Positions 1-18,309 of a stretch of DNA of 64,000 nt are shown piece after piece. Source of the DNA: Enhygromyxa salina (GTDB lineage: Bacteria; Myxococcota_A; Polyangia; Nannocystales; Nannocystaceae). Position 1 is the stretch's first letter. Every line of letters begins with the position of its first letter. The DNA is taken from contig NZ_PVNL01000130.1 in assembly GCF_002994635.1 (NCBI RefSeq), positions 1 to 64,000 on the forward strand, in the 5' to 3' direction. A program made the translations under genes and the position numbers. The notes beneath the pieces were generated by a model. That model saw only the letters and a list, made by a program, of their open reading frames with translations, did not search any database and had not been told where the DNA came from.

Positions 1-9656
<9,656 letters not shown>

Positions 9657-9660
<4 letters not shown>

Positions 9661-12600
9661 TCGAACGACGCGCCGCATCGGCCCCAGCTGTGACGGCGGG
9701 GCCGCGGGCTCGGCTCGACGCGCTCGCGGCCGAGCTGCCGGTGGTGTTCATGTTCTCGGGCCAGGGCTCGCAGTACCCGGGCATGGGCCGCGAGCTCTAC
9801 GCGCGCGACCCGGTGTTCCGCGCGGCGCTCGAGCGCTACGACGCGGCGATCGCCGATCTCGCGGGTGGCTCGGTGCTCGCGCGGATCTTCGATCCGACCA
9901 TGCGCCGGAGCGATAGGCTCGCCGACACGAGCGTCACGCACCCGGCGATCGTCATGGTCGAGCTCGCGCTGGCCGAGTCGCTGGCCGCTGACGGCGTTCG
10001 CCCGGACTACCTGCTTGGCCAGAGCCTCGGTGAGTACAGCGCCGCCGTCGTCGCGGGCTGCATCGACGCGGTCTCCTGTCTACGCCTGCTCGTCGGACAG
10101 GCGCAGCGGCTCCACGCTGGGCCGCCGGGCGGAATGTTGGCGGTGCTCGCCAACATCGCGGTCATGGATCAGATCCCCGCGCTGCGTGGGTGCGAGGTCG
10201 CGGCCCGCAACTACCCGGGGCACTTCATCGTCGCGGGCCCGTGCGCGAGCCTCGATCGCGCCGAGCTCGAGCTGCGCGACGCCGGGATCCTGCATCAGCG
10301 CGTGCCCGTGGAGTACGCCTACCACTCGAGTCTGATGGACGAGGTCCTCGCGGGCTGCCAGGCGCCGCTGCGCGCGACCTCGTTCCGGCCGCCGCAGACT
10401 CCGTGGGTGTCGTGCGTCGATGGCGAGCTGGTCGCGCGCGCGAGCGCCGAGCACTTCGGGCGAGTCGCCCGCGAGCCGATCGAGTTCGAGGAGACGATGG
10501 TCAAGATGCGGGCGCGCGGCGACTTCATCTACCTCGACCTCGGGCCCTCGGGCACCTTGCACAATTTCGTGCGCAGCAACCTCCCGCCAGGCTCCCGCTC
10601 GTGCTCGCGCGCGCTGCTGAGCCCGTTTGGCTACGAACCCGCCGCATTCGACGAGGTTCGCAAGCTCGGCTCCCGCCGGAGCTCCCGCCCCTCGAAGCGC
10701 AAGCGAGTCGATCCCATGAACATCTACGGTTTCCCTGGTCAAGGTTCACAGCGCAAGGGGATGGGCAAGCAATTGCTCGCCCGCTATCCCGAGTACGTCG
10801 AGCGGGCCGACGCGGTCCTCGGCTACTCGATCGAGAGCTTGTGCGTGCACGATCCCGAGCGACGCCTGCGCGACACCGAGTTTCAGCAGCCCGCGCTCTA
10901 CGTGGTCGGGGCGCTGAGCTACCTCGACGCGATCGCCAGCGGAGCGCCGCGACCCGACTACCTCATCGGTCACAGCCTCGGCGAGTACATGGCCCTGTTC
11001 GCCGCGGGGGTGTTCGACTTCGAGACCGGCCTGCGCCTGGTCCAGCGTCGCGGTCGGTTGATGGCGGCCGAGAGCGGCGGGGCGATGGCCGCGGTCCTCG
11101 GCGTCGACGAGTCCACGATCGCCGAGCTGCTCGCCGAGGCCGGGATCGGCGAGCTCGACTTCGCCAACTACAACGCGCCCGATCAGCTGGTCCTCTCGGG
11201 TCCCGGCGCGGCGATCGACCAGGCCTGCGACCGCTTCGAGGCCGCCGACATCCGCGCGGTGCGTCTCGCCGTCAGCGCCCCCTTTCACTCACGCTACATG
11301 CGGAGCGCGGCCCAGCAGTTCGCGGGCTTCGTCGCCGAGTTCGAGTTCATGGCGCCGCAGATCCCCGTGATCGCCAACGTCGACGCGGCCCCCTACACGC
11401 AGGCGTCCGTCGCCGACAAGCTCATCGCTCAGATCCACTCGCCGGTGCGGTGGACGGAGATCGTGCGTCGGCTGATGAGCCTCGGGGCCTTCGAGTTCGT
11501 CGAGCTCGGCCCCGGAGAGGTGCTGTCTCGGCTGGTCACGCGGATCCGCGCCGGCGCCACGCCCTTGCCCGCGCCCTGGGGAGCGGACGCCCAGCCAGGG
11601 TCGGCGGCGTCGCTCGGGACGGCGCCAGCTGTGGTCGCGCCAGCTGTGGTCGCGCCCGCGCCCGCGCCAGCTGTGGTCACGCCCGCGCCAGCTGTGGTCA
11701 CGCCCGCGCCCACGCCAGCTGTGGTCACGCCCGCGTCCCGAGCCGCGGCGTCGCCCGGTTGGGTGCGGAGCCTCGCGTCGGGTCCGGCGAGCTCGCCGGA
11801 CTTCGAGCAGCAGCGGTTTTGCGCGCGCTACGGCCTTCGTCGAGCCTATGCGGCCGGCGGCGGCGGGATGCACGGTGGCGTGGCGTCGACGGCCCTCGTG
11901 CGTCGCATGGCGGGGGCGGGTTTGCTCGGTCTGCTCGGCGCCCACGGCCTCGATGAAGTCCAGCTCGGCGCGATGCTCGACGAGCTCCACGCCGAGCTGG
12001 CGCCGGGCTCGTTCGGGGTCAGCCTCGTCCACGAGCTGTCCGACGCGCGCGAGCGAGCTCGGGTCGCGACCTGCCTCACGCGCGGCGTCCGAGTGCTCGA
12101 CGTCAGCGGCTTCACGTCCATGACCCCCGCGCTGGTCTGGTATCGAGCCAAGGGCCTCGCGCGGCGCGGCGCGGGCCTCGAGATTCGTCACCGTATCCTC
12201 GCCCGGGTCTCACGGCCGGAGACCGCCGCGAGCTTCCTGTCGCCCGCGCCTGCATATCTCGTCGAGGAGCTCCTCGCCGAGGGCTCGATCACCGACGACG
12301 AGGCCCACTGCCTCGCGCGGGTGCCGATGGCCGACGATCTGTGCGCCCAGGCCGACGGAGGTGGCGGGACCGAGCGAGGCGTGCTCGGTGCGATCCTCCC
12401 CGTGCTCGCGGCGATGCGCGATGAGGCTGCCGCTGCCCACCGCTACCCCGAGCACGTCGGGCTGGGCGCCGCCGGGGGCCTGGGTTGTCCACAGGCCGTC
12501 GCCGCGGCGCGCCTGCTCGGCGCCGAGTTCATCGTCACGGGCAGCATCAACCAGTGCAGCGTCGAGGCGGCGACGAGCGAGGTCGTCAAGGACATGCTCG

Positions 12601-13124
12601 AGACCGTCGACATCCACCACACCGACTACGCCCCGGCCGCGGCGGGCTTCGAGCTCGGTGGGCAGGTTCAGGTGCTCAAGCGCGGGGTGTTCTTTCCTGC
12701 CCGCGCCAACCGGCTCTACCGGCTCTACCTTCAGCACGACGCCCTCGACGAGCTCGATCGGCGGACCGCCGGGGAGCTTCAGGACAACTATCTGCGCGCC
12801 AGCTTCGAGCAGAGCATCGACTACGCTCGCATGCGCTACGCCGATGAGCTGAGCGTCGGGGAGGCGCTCACGCCCAAGCGTCAGATGGCGCTGGTGTTCC
12901 GCACCTACCTCGAGCGCTCCGCTCGCAACGCGATCGAGGGCAACGTCTACGACAAGGTCAACTTCCAGGTCCCTTGCAGCGCCGCGATGGGGGCGCTCAA
13001 TCGCTGGGCTCGCAATACCGGGCTCGAGCGCTGGCGGGACCGCCACGTCGACGAGCTCGGGCTTCGGCTGCTCGACGAGGCCGACGCCCACCTGCGTCGA
13101 GCCTGGGACGTTCGGGGAAGCTGA
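9657..13124 (+). CDS. Trans-acting AT-AT-ER protein of the trans-AT PKS
   Basis: Discrete loading and tailoring protein of 1155 residues. AT1 (residues about 27-320) has a GQSLGEY nucleophile elbow with Ser123. AT2 (about 353-630) has GHSLGEY with Ser440 and an RRGRLM segment typical of malonyl-specific ATs. A PfaD-type FMN-dependent enoylreductase fills about 710-1150. The same AT-AT-ER order is known from mupirocin MmpC. AT1 has GQAQRL where AT2 has RRGRLM, so it lacks the Arg that binds the malonyl carboxylate. That fits the acylhydrolase-like (proofreading) clade or a non-malonyl substrate; this is inference. In the ER the usual ADSGGHTD motif reads ADGGGGTE (residues 899-906). The chosen ATG at 9657 overlaps the upstream TGA, giving translational coupling; the frame extends upstream but that part is shadow. 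AT2 should load malonyl on ACP1 and ACP2, and the ER could reduce the enoyl made by the DH module. Confidence 0.93.
11624..11726 (+). repeat. Five copies of a 13-bp motif in the AT2-ER linker
   Basis: GCCAGCTGTGGTC occurs five times (starts 11624, 11639, 11666, 11687, 11714) with spacings of 15, 27, 21 and 27 bp, all multiples of three. It encodes a PAVV(A/T)PA-rich linker between AT2 and the enoylreductase. It looks like an in-frame expanding Pro-Ala hinge. Confidence 0.85.
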
Positions 13125-13188
13125 AGGTCGTAGCGACGCTCCTCGTAGGCGGGCTGGACCGGCGCGATCCGGGTCCGGCTCCGGGGCC

Positions 13189-13323
13189 ATGGGGGACAGC
13201 CTGCTCGCTCAGATCATCGCCGACGCGGGCTCGATCCGCGAAGCATGCAAGGTGATCGACATCCCGCGCTCGACCCTCAGCGCCGTCTGTCAGGATAGTT
13301 GCAGTGTTTCTGCGGTAGCTTAG
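13189..13323 (+). pseudogene. 44-codon HTH-like remnant
   Basis: A short open frame from ATG 13189 to TAG 13321 encodes IIADAGSIREACKVIDIPRS and then TLSAV. This resembles the C-terminal Fis-type helix-turn-helix of sigma-54 activators. No ATPase or receiver domain precedes it in frame, and the last ten codons look random. I read it as the stump of a regulator, possibly a former regulator of the adjacent PKS cluster. It could also be a chance frame. Confidence 0.3.
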
Positions 13324-13443
13324 GCGCCCGCAAAAACCAACCAAACGGGGCAGAAAAGACCAGCAGAGGAGAACATCGGGCGAGGCGGCATAAGTCGCGC
13401 GGGGCTGCCTAGCCATGCTCGAGAACAAGGGACCTGCGCGTCT

Positions 13444-13757
13444 TCTGGTCATCAACGGGGAGCCGTCGTGGGCCCGTGACGACCTCCGCGGGGTCAACCG
13501 GTAGAACCCGCGGGCACCTGGGCGGCGCTCTGGTCATCAACGGGTAGTCGTCGTGGGCGGATGGTGGCCTCCGCGGGGTCAACCGATAGAAGCTGCGGGC
13601 GAGCATGTCGCCCCTGTGGGCTCAACGGGTAGTCAACCGGTAGAAGCCGCGGGGTATGCGTTGGCTTCTGCGTGCAACGGGTCGTCACTGGAGGCCCACG
13701 AGGGGAGGGGGCACCGTCAACCTATAGGCACGCGGGGCTACTAGGCACGCGGGGCTA
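13444..13757. repeat. Degenerate tandem repeat, about 85-bp unit
   Basis: Two clear units start at 13444 and 13529 (period 85 bp). Each runs TCTGGTCATCAACGGG, then GTCGTGGGC, then CCTCCGCGGGGTCAACCG, then TAGAA and GCGGG. A shortened third copy lies at 13621-13654 and a diverged fourth at about 13673-13757. The last ends with a 14-bp direct repeat (GGCACGCGGGGCTA at 13727 and 13744). No gene covers this stretch, and the spacing and sequence do not fit a CRISPR array. Its function is unknown; it fills most of the gap between the PKS cluster and the next gene. Confidence 0.7.
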
Positions 13758-14576
13758 CAGGTCGTCGCTGGACTCGAGGCCGATCTCGGCGTTGACCGCC
13801 TCCTCCTCGGCGATCAACTCGCTGACGTCCACTTGCTCGGACTCGTCCGTGGGTTGCTGGGGCTCGCCGCTTGGGCTCTTGCCGCGCTCGCGCTCGAGCT
13901 GCTCGCCGACCGAGTCGATCGGCCGCAACGCCGCGCGGATCATGGCAACCTTCTTCGGATCGTCGTCGCGGATCATCGCCAGCAACGCGATGAGGTAGTT
14001 CTGAATCGAGCGCTGGAGATCCAAGCCAAGCTCGCGCAGGTTGACGCTCGAGCCCCGCTCGCGAGCGGCGCGCCTCTCGGTCATCGCTTCGTAGTGGGCT
14101 TGTGAGTCCTGCAGTGCCTCATAGAACTCGGCGCCGACCCAGCCGCTGAGGGCCTCGCCCGCGTTCTCTTGCTCGATGACCTTCCACAGCGTCAGCATGT
14201 GCTCGTTCTGTTCGAGATACGCGAGGCGCGTGAACTCGACCCCGGTCGCGCCGAACAGACGCGCGCGGATGATGCTGACCAGCTTGGCCTGCTCCGCCGC
14301 GGCCTCGTAGTCGAATTCGTTGGGCTTTTGGATCCCTGCGAGGCGCTTGATCCCGTCGCGTTCGAACACCTCCCAATGGCCAATCCGCTCATAGAACGCG
14401 ACCCACAGCAGGTCGACCACGCGATCGAGCTCGGCCTCTTCGGCCGGGCTGGACGCGGTGGTCTCAAGGTGGCGATCGACGTATGCCTGGGTGATTGTGT
14501 CGATTGCTACGCTCAGGATCGCGGCGGCCTGCTCGAGATCCAAGCTGCCGGCTTCCGGCTTGCGCTTGCGAAGCAA
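13755..14576 (-). CDS. Hypothetical helical protein
   Basis: 273 residues from ATG 14576, not recognised. It is rich in Glu, Ala and Leu and appears all-helical, with no signal peptide, membrane segment or known catalytic motif. The C-terminal 50 residues are acidic and low-complexity (EEEAVNAEIGLESSDDL). Composition is balanced and protein-like, unlike the opposite strand, and the frame has no internal stop. It is the only intact larger gene in the decayed strip between the PKS cluster and the kinase/MoxR module, with no close operon partner. The function is open; a structural or cargo role in a mobile remnant is only a guess. Confidence 0.7.
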   Translation of the reverse strand: MLRKRKPEAGSLDLEQAAAILSVAIDTITQAYVDRHLETTASSPAEEAELDRVVDLLWVAFYERIGHWEVFERDGIKRLAGIQKPNEFDYEAAAEQAKLVSIIRARLFGATGVEFTRLAYLEQNEHMLTLWKVIEQENAGEALSGWVGAEFYEALQDSQAHYEAMTERRAARERGSSVNLRELGLDLQRSIQNYLIALLAMIRDDDPKKVAMIRAALRPIDSVGEQLERERGKSPSGEPQQPTDESEQVDVSELIAEEEAVNAEIGLESSDDL

Positions 14577-15388
14577 TCGAGCGAGGGCGAGCTACCGGCG
14601 GCCCGAGGTGCGGGGTACAAAGAAATAGCGAGCACGATCGAGAGCCACGTTGAGCATGGCTACTGACGATATCCAACGAGGTCGAGGATGTCGACCCTCG
14701 ACCAGAGCGCCAACCGAAGAGGGCAGGAGCGGCCCGTGATGTGCGTGGTGGCGTCATGGCTGCCGATCGTCCCAGACCCGCGACGGCCGGATCTCCAAGC
14801 CTCGCCCACCGCGGCCTCGTGGTCGACCGCCTGGCGCTGCCCGAGCCGAATGAAGTTCATCCGCAGTTTGGGCACGGTAGGAGCGCTGGACCGTGAGCCG
14901 GCCGCGGTCGAGACATCCTCGCGCCAGCGCAGCGCGACGCGCAGCCCAGCGCGTGCCGCCACGACCACGAAGCGGTGCCAATCGGGGTCCTTGCTTCGGC
15001 TTCACGGTCTCTCAGCACCGTATGCCCCTGTCGTAGACCTCGTCGCAGACGCCGAGACCCTCGAGGCTGCCCGTGGCGACAAAGCCACGGCTTCTTCTTC
15101 ACTGCCCCCTGCGGCTGCGGCTGCGGCTGGGCTGGGCTGCGCCTGTGCCTGCGCTTGCCGCCCATGTGCGTAGGCAGAAGGTCCCGCGCGCGCTCGAGGT
15201 GGCAGGACCGGCCCGAGATTCCATCGCAAGCTCCTTTCCATCGCGGGCTCCTTTCCATCGCGGGCCCGTGCCCCGTCGCCGTTGACGGGGATCGCTGTGA
15301 CAGGAGCGGCTGTGATGCCCATGCGCCGCTTGTACGGCCGCCACCGCGCGACCGCCAAGTGAGGCTCAGCCGCGCCCCGCGTCGCGCA
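14577..15388. other. Gap without a supportable gene
   Basis: About 810 bases in which frames on both strands are open but have no domain, no lipobox and Arg/Ser-biased shadow composition. The only structure I see is the short tandem repeat at 15221-15267 and a GCxGCG-rich stretch around 15105-15170. It is probably decayed intergenic DNA. Confidence 0.55.
15221..15267. repeat. 17-bp tandem repeat, 2.8 copies
   Basis: CCATCGCAAGCTCCTTT is followed directly by CCATCGCGGGCTCCTTT and a partial third copy, CCATCGCGGGCCC. It lies in the gene-free gap; no coding role is evident. Confidence 0.75.
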
Positions 15389-15664
15389 TCACTTCCCGCA
15401 AGCGGCCTTGCCGTTGTCGAGCGCCCAGACATCACCGCACGCGAGGATGGTCTGGCACAACAGGATTTGCTCCTTAGGGAGGAACTTGCAGCCCTCACCG
15501 GTCATTGCCTTCAGGTCGACCGTTTCGCAGCAGAATAGTTGGTCGTCTTGGTCGTCCTCGGGCGGACGGATGTCGGGCTCTTCCGGCGCGGCACTTGGGG
15601 CTGGGCTCGATTGCACGCCGCACGCGGCGGCAAGGATGGTGAACAGGATTGCTTTGCTCAGCAT
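15389..15664 (-). CDS. Small Cys-rich lipoprotein
   Basis: 91 residues. I chose the ATG at 15664 because MLSKAILFTILAAACGVQSS is a complete lipoprotein signal peptide with lipobox AAAC; the longer frame adds only Arg-rich shadow. The mature part has a Pro/Glu/Asp-rich tether (about residues 20-42) followed by a compact domain with six cysteines (FCCE, GCKF, LCQT, ACGD, AACGK), probably disulfide-bonded and exposed on the cell surface or in the periplasm. It matches no named family I know. The neighbours are pseudogenes, but this frame is intact. Confidence 0.7.
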   Translation of the reverse strand: MLSKAILFTILAAACGVQSSPAPSAAPEEPDIRPPEDDQDDQLFCCETVDLKAMTGEGCKFLPKEQILLCQTILACGDVWALDNGKAACGK

Positions 15665-15840
15665 GCGCCCATGCTGGGCACGAACGCCAGCCGAACAACG
15701 CGCCTCGCGGTGCAACCCTTGCCGCCGAGTCACCCAGCGTCGCTACAGATATGCATCCGAGAACAGCGCTGCCAGCAAGATGTCGCCGCTGTCGAGCAGG
15801 CTGGCATCCAGGACGAACGAATCAGTCTTGGCCTGGTCTC

Positions 15841-16229
15841 ATGCCGCTGATCGGCGACTTCAACGACGACGATCGGACGGACCTGTTTTGGCACGCACCG
15901 GGGTCCCCACCGACTGGTTGTGGCTGTCGGTCAGCGGTTTGATCACCGTGATCTTCGACCGCTTCGAACGGCGGTGCCTCAGCGTCATCTGGCAGTTCGA
16001 CGAAGGGGGCGGGCACACGCCGCGGGTCTTCTCGATCAACGGCGACTACGCCCCGGTCGTCGGTGACTTTGACGACGACGGATGCAGCGACATACTTTGG
16101 CATGACCCGGCGGACCCCGACCGCGTCAGCCCGCTGTGGCGGTGCGTCGGCGGCGACGCCTTCGCCTGTGACCCCCCGGTGGAAGCACCGCCGGACGGTT
16201 TCCCGATCGGAAGCGGACTCTACGGATGA
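15841..16229 (+). pseudogene. VCBS/FG-GAP repeat protein remnant, frameshifted
   Basis: The first frame gives PLIGDFNDDDRTDLFWHAPG, a typical FG-GAP/VCBS calcium-binding repeat, and then runs into nonsense. Moving one base near 15900 restores TDWLWLSVSG, and a second repeat GDFDDDGCSDILWHDPA follows at about 16060-16110, ending at TGA 16227. The 5' end is missing. In secreted proteins these repeats form beta-propeller blades. The stop overlaps the ATG of the next remnant (ATGA), so the two were probably once one operon. Confidence 0.7.
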
Positions 16230-16780
16230 AACGACTCCTCTCATTCATGTCAATCGTGGCCGTGGGGTTGACCACGGCCTGCGCTGAAGACGGCCCCGCT
16301 GCCGTCTGCGAACCCGCGTGTGCTCCCTAGGGGCCGTGGCTGCCCGGGGTCGGCGAGTGTGTGGCTGGCAGCTGCACCCCGACATTCATGGAGTGCTTCG
16401 AGAACACAGAGTTCTCGACCTGCCAAGCCAGTGCGAGGCCGTGGGCTCGACGTGTGCCGAGAACGCCTGCGCGGACGGGACATATGGCGAGGTATGCTTC
16501 AGGGTCGTGTCACTGTTGCCCGGGTTGGGGAGCGATGTTGGGAGGCCCGTATTCGGAGGTGTTCGAAAGCGGCGAGAAGCCCTCGCCCGAGCTGAAGAAA
16601 ACAGCAGCGGACCTCTCGATCAGCGCGAGCTGCGACGGCTGCGTGGACGGGTCGCTGGCGTGCGTTGCCCGAGCACGAGATCTGTCCGACTGCCGACCCG
16701 TCGGCAAGCGAAGTACTCTCTGCGCTCCCTCTCGGTGCTCTACCCGCGTCAATTTCGGTGAACACACCACCAAGTCATGA
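16226..16780 (+). pseudogene. Broken Cys-rich lipoprotein gene
   Basis: It starts at ATG 16226 with an intact lipoprotein signal (MKRLLSFMSIVAVGLTTACA, lipobox TTAC) but hits TAG at 16328 after CEPACAP. The same frame continues past the stop with GECVAGSCTPTFMECFENTE. A shift to another frame gives CEAVGSTCAENACADGTYGE, and further shifts give CDGCVDGSLACV. These are spaced-cysteine segments of a secreted Cys-rich protein. One nonsense codon and at least two frameshifts make it a pseudogene. Confidence 0.65.
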
Positions 16781-16792
16781 GGATAGGGGGGG

Positions 16793-17648
16793 GTGGAGAC
16801 CCATCAACTCGCCGCGTTCTCTGCCGAGGTTCAGAAACGAACAATCGTTCGTGTGCTGCGCTTGAACCCGTGCTGGTCGTTCAACAACTTGCTGCAGATC
16901 CTGCGCGACGGTGGGCCAGAGGCGGCCGCGCTCAGGAATGTGACGATCGGCGAACTGATCAGCGCTTCGAGCACGCTCCCGCTGCGTATGCCCACCGACG
17001 GGGCCCGCTCATCGACCTGCACCGCAAGCAGCGAGCAGAGCAGCTTCGCGGTGAGGACTTCGACGACGTCAGCTCGCGCGGGAGGTCGCGCTGAAGGTGC
17101 ACCACGACCGCGACGACGACACCACGTGGCGGCTGCTCGCCGAGGTTCAGGCGATGACCCGATGCATACACCCGAACATCGTGCATGTGCACGACGTCGG
17201 CGACCATGATGGTTGGCTGTACTCGGCCATGGAGCTGTGCGACGCGGACCTCGAGATGTGGAGCCGCGACCAGCCGTGGACGGCGGTGCTCGATCGCGTG
17301 CTCGAGCTCGGACTTGGGTTGTCGAGAGTGCACGCGGCTGGGCTCGTGCATGCCGACGTGAAGCCCGCGAACGTGCTCGTCAAAGACGGGGCTGCGAAGC
17401 TCGGAGACTTCGGGCTCGTCACATCGCCAGGAGTGACGGCCCGCGTCGTTGGGACGCCGGGCTACATCGCGCCGGAGGTGGCCGATGGACGACAAGGGCC
17501 GGCGGGCGATGTGTTTGCGTTCGCGTGTTGCAGTTGGGCGTGCCTGTTTGGGCGGCCACCATTCGGGGATCCGCCCGCGGGCGCCGATGCAACGTCAACA
17601 ACCGGATTGGCGACGGTTGCGTCGCCAGAGCGCTATTCGAGCGCGTAG
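16793..17648 (+). pseudogene. Decayed Ser/Thr protein kinase gene
   Basis: From GTG 16793, after a purine-rich ribosome-binding stretch, about 65 residues look protein-like, then the frame degrades. Kinase sequence appears in another frame from about 17061: REVALKVHH (the beta-3 Lys), HADVKPANVLV (catalytic loop with Ala in place of the HRD Arg), GDFGLV and YIAPEV. It stops at 17648 inside the C-lobe after PFGDPP. The glycine-rich loop and the end of the C-lobe are missing, so it cannot be an active kinase. Its last bases overlap the end of the converging lipoprotein gene. It may be an older relative of the intact kinase at 18310-19752. Confidence 0.65.
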
Positions 17649-18307
17649 ATCACCAGGTTGTCGAAGCGCGTCCCCGCCTCCCAATTATTGAACGCGAAGT
17701 GCTGCTGCCCCGGCCCCGTCAGCGGGGCATCGTCGACCATCTCGGCGACCAGCCGCCCGTCGAGTTCGTAGCGCAGCTCGCCGCCCCGGCGGGTGATCGT
17801 GACGTGATAGCGGCGATCGGGCTCGAGCTGCGGATCCGTCGGCACCGCGACCCGGTCATCACCGTGCTCGTTGCGGCGGGCGATCACGTTGAGCGAATTG
17901 TTCCATCCGCCAAGGATGAACACGTAGCCGGTCGCGGTGTAGCTGGCCGCCTTGGCGAAGCTGCTGCCGTCGCCCGCGAGCTCGACCTTGATGTCACCCT
18001 CGTCGGTCTCGGCCCAGGCGTCGAACTCGACGCGGACGTTGTCAGGCAGGGGCTGGCGCAGCCACACGGGGTGGTTGCGGAGTTCGGCGAGGTGCAGCGC
18101 GCCGCGATCCAGCGTGACGCCGCTGCCGGTCGTCAGCCAGTCCTGGCCGATCACGCCGCGGTCGAAGTCGTCGGTGAAGATCACACGCGCGCCGTCGCTG
18201 GCGGTGCTGTAGGTCCGCGGGACCTCTTCGCAGGCGGTGAGCAGCGCCACGAGCGAGAGCGTCGAGAGCGTCGAGGACGTAGGAAAGGGGCGCGTTCGGG
18301 ACGGCAT
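17633..18307 (-). CDS. Lipoprotein with a beta-sandwich (LamG/DUF1961-like) domain
   Basis: 224 residues from ATG 18307, two bases after the kinase stop, so it is the third gene of the FHA-kinase operon. The N-terminus PFPTSSTLSTLSLVALLTAC is a lipoprotein signal with lipobox LTAC. The rest reads as a concanavalin/LamG-like jelly roll: an FTDDFDRG start, alternating beta-strands such as YTATGYVFILGGWNNS and RYHVTITRRGGELRYELDG, and a terminal FDNLVIYALE typical of glycan-binding or DUF1961-type domains. No catalytic residues are evident. An exported binding protein co-transcribed with a cytosolic kinase may sense or modify something at the envelope; that is inference. Confidence 0.75.
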   Translation of the reverse strand: MPSRTRPFPTSSTLSTLSLVALLTACEEVPRTYSTASDGARVIFTDDFDRGVIGQDWLTTGSGVTLDRGALHLAELRNHPVWLRQPLPDNVRVEFDAWAETDEGDIKVELAGDGSSFAKAASYTATGYVFILGGWNNSLNVIARRNEHGDDRVAVPTDPQLEPDRRYHVTITRRGGELRYELDGRLVAEMVDDAPLTGPGQQHFAFNNWEAGTRFDNLVIYALE

Positions 18308-18309
18308 GA

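Noticed and set aside
13444-13757. Possible CRISPR array
   Set aside because: Units of 85 bp are diverged and irregular, with no identical short repeats separated by unique spacers and no cas genes nearby.
13125-17650. Insertion sequence explaining the decayed strip
   Set aside because: No transposase fragment, terminal inverted repeat or target duplication is visible.
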